A stretch of DNA of 11,064 bases. Source: an uncultured Collinsella sp. (GTDB lineage Bacteria; Actinomycetota; Coriobacteriia; Coriobacteriales; Coriobacteriaceae). Made by a program: the position numbers and the translations under genes. The stretch spans positions 1 through 11,064 of the forward strand of contig CABUCA010000061.1 in assembly GCA_902489965.1 (NCBI GenBank), in the 5' to 3' direction. Below the pieces are notes generated by a model. The model ran no database searches. It was not told where the DNA came from and saw only the letters and a program-made list of their open reading frames with translations. Positions 6,580 through 11,064 of the stretch are shown here, piece after piece. The stretch's first letter is position 1. Each line of letters opens with the position of its first letter.

Positions 6580-7233
6580 ATGACCCCCGCACAGATTGAG
6601 TTTTACAAGCGCCTCGCACACGGCCTGGCGCTCCAATTTGGCCCCAACTGCGAAGTCGTCGTCCACGATCTGGAGACCGAGGACGTAGACCACTCCATCG
6701 TAGTGATCGAAAACGGCCACGTCAGCGGGCGCAAACTGGGTGACGGCCCCAGCCATATCGTGTTTGAGTCCATGCACGAGGGCGCCACCGATGTACACGA
6801 CCGCGAGCCGTACCTCACTAAAACCACCGACGGTAAGCTGCTCAAGTCCTCGACGATCTTTATCCGCAACGATGAGGGCAAACCCGTCGGCATTTTGGGC
6901 ATCAACTTTGACATTACGCTTATGAAGGCTTTTGAGCGTTCGCTCGACGCCTTTACCGGCACCGGCGGCACGGGCTATACCGAGCCCGAGCCCATTACCA
7001 AGAACATCGGCGACCTGCTCGAGGACCTGCTGCACGAGTGCGAGCAGTTTGTGGGCAAGCCCGCGGCACTCATGACCAAAGACGAGCGCATTCGTGCCAT
7101 TGGCTACCTCGACCGTCGCGGCGCCTTCCTCATTTCCAAGTCGAGCGAGCGCGCCTGCGAGTTCTTTGGCATCTCCAAATACAGCTTCTATAGCTACCTC
7201 AATGAGGCCAAGGCGGCGGCCGGCGACAAGTAG
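6580..7233 (+). CDS. YheO/DauR-type PAS-HTH transcriptional regulator
   Basis: A 217-residue protein with the two-part layout of the YheO/DauR family. Residues about 5-118 form the YheO-like PAS domain: an N-terminal FYKRLAHGLALQFGPNCEVVVHD stretch read in two parts (8-19, 20-30), SIVVIENGHVSGR (39-51) and the closing strands KSSTIFIRN (89-97) and PVGILGINFDIT (102-113). A linker with a run of Gly/Thr/Pro (126-140) leads to a helical C-terminus (143-212), where RGAFLISKSSERACEFFGISKYSFYSYLNEA matches the family's helix-turn-helix (parts 180-198 and 199-210). AGGAAGG sits 5 bases before the ATG. It is transcribed divergently from ygeX across a 277-base region rich in dyads, so it likely controls the urate cluster. 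E. coli uses a sigma-54 activator (YgeV) at its locus. The ligand is unknown; a pathway metabolite is inferred. Confidence 0.88.
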   Translation: MTPAQIEFYKRLAHGLALQFGPNCEVVVHDLETEDVDHSIVVIENGHVSGRKLGDGPSHIVFESMHEGATDVHDREPYLTKTTDGKLLKSSTIFIRNDEGKPVGILGINFDITLMKAFERSLDAFTGTGGTGYTEPEPITKNIGDLLEDLLHECEQFVGKPAALMTKDERIRAIGYLDRRGAFLISKSSERACEFFGISKYSFYSYLNEAKAAAGDK

Positions 7234-7235
7234 GC

Positions 7236-7272
7236 ACTCGCCCGGATTGACCCTCCCCTTTTGGGCGCGAGT
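7236..7272 (+). terminator. Weak stem-loop after the regulator gene
   Basis: ACTCGCCC (7236-7243) can pair with GGGCGCGAGT (7263-7272), with two bulged bases and a 19-base loop. It starts just after the regulator stop codon. No T-run follows the stem, so termination here is uncertain. Confidence 0.3.
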
Positions 7273-7316
7273 TCTGGAAAGCACGAATCCAAGACCGAGC
7301 CGCTTGGGAAGTTCCA

Positions 7317-7322
7317 TATAAT
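7317..7322 (+). promoter_or_regulatory. -10 element of a promoter for the membrane-protein gene
   Basis: A perfect TATAAT lies 34 bases before the ATG at 7357, leaving room for a short leader carrying the ribosome-binding site. The -35 region is poor (ACCGAG at 17-base spacing), so the promoter may depend on another factor. The surrounding bases are AT-rich compared with the neighbouring genes. Confidence 0.45.
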
Positions 7323-7356
7323 CGATGTCATTAATATTTCGAAAGGATGGAACAGA

Positions 7357-8343
7357 ATGGCGTTGAGCAAGGCATCATGCACCGGTCGCGGATTGATTCC
7401 GGCAATTGGTGGACATGTGCACCGCATGTTCGATGAGAGTGAAGACGACCTGTTTTCGCTGAGCCTTGACGACGTGATGAATGATCGCCCGTGGACCGCC
7501 GACGAACTCATGGGCGGCGGGACTCGCCCGTCAAACCCCAATCCCGCACTTGCGCCTAAGACCGCATCTGCGCCGACTCCTGCGCAGTTGGCTGTTTCGA
7601 CGCCCGCGCCTACGCCCGCACCCACTTCGGCGCCCACGACCGCTCCCCGCCCCGCAAGCGACCCGTCCGAGACCGCGGCATTTCTCGCTGCAGCGACGCA
7701 GGGCAAATCGGCCGACAGCACCGTTATGTACAGCGCCCAGCAGTTGCCTGTTCCTGCGGCACGCAAGCCTCCGATCGCAAGGCTCGACGAGCCCGTTGCC
7801 CATCAGGTTGCCTACGATTCCTGGGCCACAGCCGATCTGGATGAGACCTCTACCGGCATGCCGGCGCTCGACGTTCCAGTTAACCCGCTTTTTGCCACCA
7901 ACACGAGCGCCGCGGACTATGAGGGCGGTGCGGCATATTCCGATTATTCCGATGACTATGCTGGCACCAGTCGCATCGAGACCGAGGGTTATGGCACCGC
8001 ATCGAGCGATTATCTCAACGATCCGTACGCTGCCACGCCTGCACCGGAATATGACCCGGAGGCCGCGTCCGCGCCGGCGTATACCAAAAGCACGGGCGAA
8101 GAGCGCTTCGCCGATTATTACGCCAAGGAAAAGGCGCTGCGTTTCTCGGAATTTCCGCAGGCAGTCAAGGTTGCCTTTATCGCCATTGTCATTGCCCTGC
8201 TCGGTGTCATTGCGTTTGAGGGATTCCAACTGTTCCGCGGCCCCACCCAAGCGGAGTCGGAAACCCAGCAAAAAGAGGACGATAACCAGTACCTGGACAT
8301 CAACACCCTCAAGGGCGACCCCAACGACGAGGACGACGAGTAG
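7357..8343 (+). CDS. Single-pass membrane protein with a long disordered region, function unknown
   Basis: A 328-residue acidic protein that I do not recognise. Residues 1-55 are relatively ordered, with an acidic patch FDESEDDLFSLSLDDVM (25-41). Residues 56-105 are Pro/Ala/Thr-rich with APTPAPTSAP-like repeats. Residues 150-245 are rich in Asp, Tyr, Ser and Ala (AYSDYSDDYAG and similar). One hydrophobic helix lies at 271-293 (VKVAFIAIVIALLGVIAFEGFQL), followed by an acidic 35-residue tail ending DPNDEDDE. There is no signal peptide, so the long N-terminal part is probably cytoplasmic and the tail outside; the charge bias is weak. The start at 7357 is preceded by AAAGGA at 11-base spacing. 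The frame is open to 7261, but the upstream stretch carries the TATAAT. It appears to be its own transcription unit, bounded by a terminator. A role in envelope or division scaffolding is possible but not shown. Confidence 0.8.
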   Translation: MALSKASCTGRGLIPAIGGHVHRMFDESEDDLFSLSLDDVMNDRPWTADELMGGGTRPSNPNPALAPKTASAPTPAQLAVSTPAPTPAPTSAPTTAPRPASDPSETAAFLAAATQGKSADSTVMYSAQQLPVPAARKPPIARLDEPVAHQVAYDSWATADLDETSTGMPALDVPVNPLFATNTSAADYEGGAAYSDYSDDYAGTSRIETEGYGTASSDYLNDPYAATPAPEYDPEAASAPAYTKSTGEERFADYYAKEKALRFSEFPQAVKVAFIAIVIALLGVIAFEGFQLFRGPTQAESETQQKEDDNQYLDINTLKGDPNDEDDE

Positions 8344-8376
8344 CGAGGGCTGAAGGCGACCACAGGATCCCGCATC

Positions 8377-8402
8377 CAGCACCGGCTTCTAAGTGCTGTT
8401 TT
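8377..8402 (+). terminator. Rho-independent terminator after the membrane-protein gene
   Basis: CAGCAC (8377-8382) and GTGCTG (8393-8398) form a perfect 6-bp stem with a 10-base loop, followed directly by TTTT. It lies 33 bases after the stop at 8343. Confidence 0.65.
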
Positions 8403-8413
8403 GGCATCCAGCT

Positions 8414-8493
8414 ACACTTTTCCGGATAATTTGCCTATCGAATTTGACACTTTTCCGAAGTTTTAAGGTGCCTATTTCGACACTTTTCCGGAT
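8414..8493. repeat. Three 14-bp direct repeats at an exact 33-bp period
   Basis: ACACTTTTCCGGAT occurs at 8414-8427 and 8480-8493. A variant, ACACTTTTCCGAAG, is at 8447-8460. Start-to-start distances are 33 and 33 bases. The second and third copies also share TGCCTAT and TTYGACAC just upstream, differing by a short gap. The block lies in a 365-base intergenic stretch (8344-8708) and is more AT-rich than its surroundings. Possible explanations are a set of protein-binding sites for the gene at 8709, or the multiple terminal repeats of a transposable element (IS21-like ends look broadly similar), but no transposase is present. I cannot choose between these from sequence alone. Confidence 0.7.
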
Positions 8494-8590
8494 GAAAGCC
8501 GAATAATCACTTGGGAAACCAACGCCATCCGCGCGTCATTTCGCAGGCGGCGTTTGATTTCCGTCCGTACACGCTGATAGACTTCCTCTT

Positions 8591-8614
8591 GCCCGCAAGC
8601 AGCGGGCGCGTTTT
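8591..8614 (+). terminator. Stem-loop with T-run in the leader of the 8709 gene
   Basis: GCCCGC (8591-8596) and GCGGGC (8602-8607) form a 6-bp stem with a five-base loop; GCG and then TTTT follow. It lies about 95 bases before the ATG at 8709. It may be a terminator for upstream transcription or an attenuator in the leader. No gene is visible in the flanking 8494-8590 or 8615-8708. Confidence 0.45.
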
Positions 8615-8708
8615 ATCCAGAGTCGGGGTAGAGAGTTGGCTCCACGATCCCGACGCCAACCGGCCAAGAGGCACGGTGGCCCTGCCAACATCGATGAAAG
8701 GAGTCCGT

Positions 8709-9134
8709 ATGGACAATTTCTCCGTGCGCAGTGAGCGCAACTTCCACAACCTGGCAGCCAAGCCAAAACGAATGCATCTTCTGGACGAGCCGAGCGGCTA
8801 TGCCTCGGCCATGGTCAAGAACAGCCTCTCCCACCAGATGCGCTTTACCGTGCAGGTGCTCGAGGAAGAGCTCTGCGCCGCCGGCGACCCGCACGTGCTG
8901 CAGATCAAGCTGCTCGGAGATGACCCTCGTGAGCCGTCCAGATGGATGCTCTTCGCCGACAGCGTGTGCGTTGCGGACGGATCCGGCGCCTTTGCCCGCG
9001 AGTGCTTCTGCGAGGGCGCCGAGGTGTTTTTGGATCTGTGCCACGACGCCGTCGAGGCTGCCGAGCTGCGCCAGTGGAGTCAAAGGGAGTACGAGCTGCT
9101 AAGTGCGGCTCGCGGGATTGCGGGGGGGGTGTAG
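8709..9134 (+). CDS. Small protein of unknown function ending at a poly-G tract
   Basis: A 141-residue soluble protein that I do not recognise. It has no signal peptide or membrane segment. The N-terminus is basic (RSERNFHNLAAKPKR, 7-21). The middle alternates strands and helices (MRFTVQVLEEEL 44-55, HVLQIKLLG 62-70, SRWMLFADSVCVADG 77-91), and the C-terminus is helical and acidic (AEVFLDLCHDAVEAAEL 104-120). Four cysteines are at 56, 87, 99 and 101, with one more at 111, not in a standard metal-binding spacing. The start is set by AAAGGAG (8697-8703) five bases before the ATG; the frame is open to 8511 but crosses the stem-loop at 8591-8614. The last codons run through eight G residues (9122-9129), so a one-base change would alter the C-terminus. 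Confidence 0.75.
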   Translation: MDNFSVRSERNFHNLAAKPKRMHLLDEPSGYASAMVKNSLSHQMRFTVQVLEEELCAAGDPHVLQIKLLGDDPREPSRWMLFADSVCVADGSGAFARECFCEGAEVFLDLCHDAVEAAELRQWSQREYELLSAARGIAGGV

Positions 9135-9458
9135 GAACAGAAGCCTCATGACGGTGGCCTCAGCTGGAATGACGTATCGCTCGATAAATGATCTCAAAAA
9201 CGTAGCCGATGCGCCGCACTTCACCTCAAAGGCATTGAGCGATCGGGCGGCGTCCAGCATTTCTTTGGTATCCCCAATTGATTGTTCCGAGAAAGTCTCT
9301 TCATGCCCTCACAATCGCCCTTACGAGAAACTTGGACGAGACAGGCGTCCATATGCCGTCTCTAAACTAACGAGCCGTTCGCGGAAAGAACATCTGGCTA
9401 GCATGGGCCAAAGATATACTGGTATCGCTGCAACAATTATGGAAGATCGGCACCGCCA
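9135..9458. other. Region without a convincing gene
   Basis: This 324-base stretch is less G+C-rich than its neighbours and shows no clear coding bias. A plus-strand frame is open through it and ends in an ATGA overlap with the start at 9459, but it lacks a good ribosome-binding site and its composition is unlike a real protein. On the minus strand, 9099-9260 could encode 53 residues beginning M-L-D-A-A-R-S, also without a good site. TATACT at 9415-9420 lies 38 bases before the next ATG and could be its -10 element, with no good -35. The stretch may be the remnant of an older gene. Confidence 0.5.
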
Positions 9459-11064
9459 ATGACCTCCTTGAAATTCTCCAGGCGCTTCGCGCTTAGCCTG
9501 CTCGCCTCGCTGTCCGCCACCGTAGCGCTTGCTTTGCCCTCAACCGCCCTAGCCGCGTCGGACCCGAACCCGCCCAGCATCTCCAACGTGACGATATCCG
9601 CGACGACAGTCACGGCCGGCTCCACGCTGCATGTCGGCTATAGCGTCGATGACCCTGACGGGGTACGGTCCGTCACGCCCATAGTCGAAGTCGTTGTCGA
9701 AAACGATACCGGAGACCATGGAATCAGTTCCCGTCTCGCCTTCTCGTCGACCGGCAACACGACCGCGGGCTTCGATATCTCCACCTCCCCGAGCGACCGG
9801 CCCTGCAGGTACCGGATCATCGGCCTCGGCGTGACCGATAGTCTTGGATGGGTTACCGATGTCTACGACACGACGTATGCCGAGGAGAAGGGGCTCGACT
9901 GTCCGACCTTCACCACCGACCCCCTCGAGTATGAGGTGACCGAGGGACCCGAGGACCAAAACCCGCCGACCGTGTCCTCCGTGTCGCTCTCGAGCAGGGA
10001 GGTCGCAACCGGTGCCGACTTCCACATCTCTTGGACCGTCTCCGATGCCGGCGGCGTTCGCTCCGTTTCCCCCATACTGCGGCAGGGCTGGGAGAATTCG
10101 GACGACGGCTGCTCTGTTTCGTCAGCCTATTATCACGGAGGCTCGTCTATCGACGGGTTTGACCTCACATTCGACAGCAATAGGATCGGAAGGCACAGGC
10201 TGATCGGCCTTTCGGTCACCGATGGCCTAGGGTTCGAGACCGATGTGTACGAGAGTTCCTACGCCAGGGCCAACGGCATTTCGGGCGCGACTTTCTCGGT
10301 TGGCGACCCGAGCGAGCTGTGCTTCGAGGTGACCGGCAGCGCGATCGACCGGAACCCGCCCACGGTCTCGAACGTTTCCATCTCCGCGAAGAGGGTCCCC
10401 GTCGGCGGGGTCCTCCGTATCTATTGCAATGTAGGCGACGCGGACGGCGTAAAGTCTGTCTCCCCGATCCTCGGCGACCCCGGCTATGTCGAGGACCCGA
10501 ACTCTTTAAAGACCCGCAAAACGTTGAGCTGCAGCTACGATGCGGCAAGGGGCTATATCGAAATCGAGTTCCCCACGTCGCTCTCGATGGGCTCGTTTGA
10601 AATCCAAGCCCTCGCGGTCCTCGACAAGACGGGCCACGAGACCTTCGTCTACAGCTCCGCCTACGCCGAGCGTAACGGCAAGACCGGCGTTCAGACCTTT
10701 GATGTCGACGACGCGGGGGACGTCACCTTCGACGTGACCGCTCCGCTGTATGCCGCCACCAAGGGCGACGGGCAGGCGTATGCAAAGGACGGCGAGGCCG
10801 GTCTGACCTTCCGCTTCAGCGGTCCTCTCGATGAGTTCACGCGTCTCCTCGTGGACGGAACTGAGGTCTCCGCCGAGAACTACACCGCAACCAGGGGCAG
10901 CACGATTATCGAGCTCAGGCCGTCCTACCTGGACACGCTCGCCGGCGGCGGACACACCGTCACGGCCGTCTGGAAGGACGGGACGGCGACCGATGCGTCC
11001 TTCACCGTGGAGGGGAAGGCCCAAGGGGAGCAGGCGGGCGGAAAGACCGACGCGTTAACTGATT
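9459..11064 (+). CDS. Secreted repeat protein, probable surface protein, 3' end outside the window
   Basis: At least 535 residues, still open at the window edge. Residues 1-33 form a signal peptide: basic K5/R8/R9, a hydrophobic core, then a cleavage site near STALAA-S (residue 33). Three 131-residue repeats start at Asp35, Asp166 and Asp297. Each opens with D-x-NPP-S/T-hydrophobic-S, carries a D-x-GV-R/K-SV-S/T-PI motif about 30 residues in, and has a conserved V-T-D-x-x-G / VY-x-x-x-YA-x-x-x-G block near its end; the third copy is the most divergent. From 429 follows another Ig-like domain (KGDGQAYAKDG, LLVDGTEVSAENYTATRGS, read 436-446 and 463-481), a type often near the C-terminus of Gram-positive wall proteins. 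After it a Gly/Gln/Lys linker begins (519-530). A sortase signal may follow but is not visible. Eleven of 24 arginines use AGG, unlike ygeX. The ribosome-binding site (GGAAG, 13 bases away) is weak. Confidence 0.85.
   Translation, partial: MTSLKFSRRFALSLLASLSATVALALPSTALAASDPNPPSISNVTISATTVTAGSTLHVGYSVDDPDGVRSVTPIVEVVVENDTGDHGISSRLAFSSTGNTTAGFDISTSPSDRPCRYRIIGLGVTDSLGWVTDVYDTTYAEEKGLDCPTFTTDPLEYEVTEGPEDQNPPTVSSVSLSSREVATGADFHISWTVSDAGGVRSVSPILRQGWENSDDGCSVSSAYYHGGSSIDGFDLTFDSNRIGRHRLIGLSVTDGLGFETDVYESSYARANGISGATFSVGDPSELCFEVTGSAIDRNPPTVSNVSISAKRVPVGGVLRIYCNVGDADGVKSVSPILGDPGYVEDPNSLKTRKTLSCSYDAARGYIEIEFPTSLSMGSFEIQALAVLDKTGHETFVYSSAYAERNGKTGVQTFDVDDAGDVTFDVTAPLYAATKGDGQAYAKDGEAGLTFRFSGPLDEFTRLLVDGTEVSAENYTATRGSTIIELRPSYLDTLAGGGHTVTAVWKDGTATDASFTVEGKAQGEQAGGKTDALTD
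9561..10739 (+). repeat. Three tandem 393-bp units inside the surface-protein gene
   Basis: Units start at 9561, 9954 and 10347, exactly 393 bases apart. Protein similarity is clear at both ends of each unit, while the DNA has diverged considerably and the middle of each unit (about residues 75-115 of the first) is poorly conserved. This looks like an old domain duplication kept at fixed length, not a recent array. Confidence 0.8.

Noticed and set aside
7531..8382. Minus-strand open frame (283 codons) opposite the membrane-protein gene
   Set aside because: Arg/Gly-rich shadow that runs through the terminator at 8377-8402; the plus-strand gene has a promoter, ribosome-binding site and membrane helix.
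8414..8493. CRISPR array
   Set aside because: Only three short 14-bp units, one imperfect, separated by 19 bases that partly resemble each other; no cas genes.
8511..8708. 66-residue N-terminal extension of the 8709 protein
   Set aside because: The strong AAAGGAG is directly before 8709 and the extension crosses a stem-loop with a T-run.
9099..9260. 53-residue minus-strand gene
   Set aside because: It overlaps the end of the 8709 gene, lacks a well-placed ribosome-binding site and has no recognisable motif.

Overview
The window is G+C-rich and most genes have clear AGGAG-type ribosome-binding sites. Gene content and codon use suggest a gut Actinomycetota, most likely a Coriobacteriia such as Collinsella. 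That assignment is inferred from protein character, not from any marker gene.

Positions 1-6302, all on the minus strand, hold part of the gene cluster that recent work linked to anaerobic urate/purine breakdown by gut bacteria (the E. coli ygeW-ygeX-ygeY-hyuA-ygfJ set, earlier called selenium-metabolism-linked genes). In transcription order they are ygeX (2,3-diaminopropionate ammonia-lyase), ygeY (M20 metallohydrolase), ygeW (knotted carbamoyltransferase), a mocA/ygfJ-type molybdopterin cytidylyltransferase and hyuA (dihydropyrimidinase-type hydrolase). A possible next gene begins at the left edge. Together they suggest hydrolytic opening of a ureide, removal of carbamoyl groups (YgeY and YgeW, the latter able in principle to yield carbamoyl phosphate) and conversion of 2,3-diaminopropionate to pyruvate and ammonia. 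MocA would mature a molybdenum hydroxylase, which is not in the window. Hairpins lie after ygeX and ygeY and a good terminator after ygeW, so the cluster may be expressed as several segments.

Positions 6303-6579 form a divergent control region with several symmetrical elements: a 15-bp inverted repeat, two AACRAA-N3-TTTGTT sites 51 bp apart and a 24-bp dyad. On its far side, on the plus strand, is a YheO/DauR-type PAS-HTH regulator (6580-7233), the obvious candidate controller.

Positions 7234-9458 carry a single-pass membrane protein with a long Pro/Ala- and Asp/Tyr-rich disordered region, a terminator, three 14-bp direct repeats at an exact 33-bp period, a small protein of unknown function ending in a run of eight G, and about 325 bases without a convincing gene.

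From 9459 to the window end runs a secreted, probably surface-attached protein. It has a signal peptide, three 131-residue tandem repeats and the start of a further Ig-like domain, and continues beyond the window. Its heavy use of AGG arginine codons sets it apart from the urate-cluster genes and suggests accessory origin.
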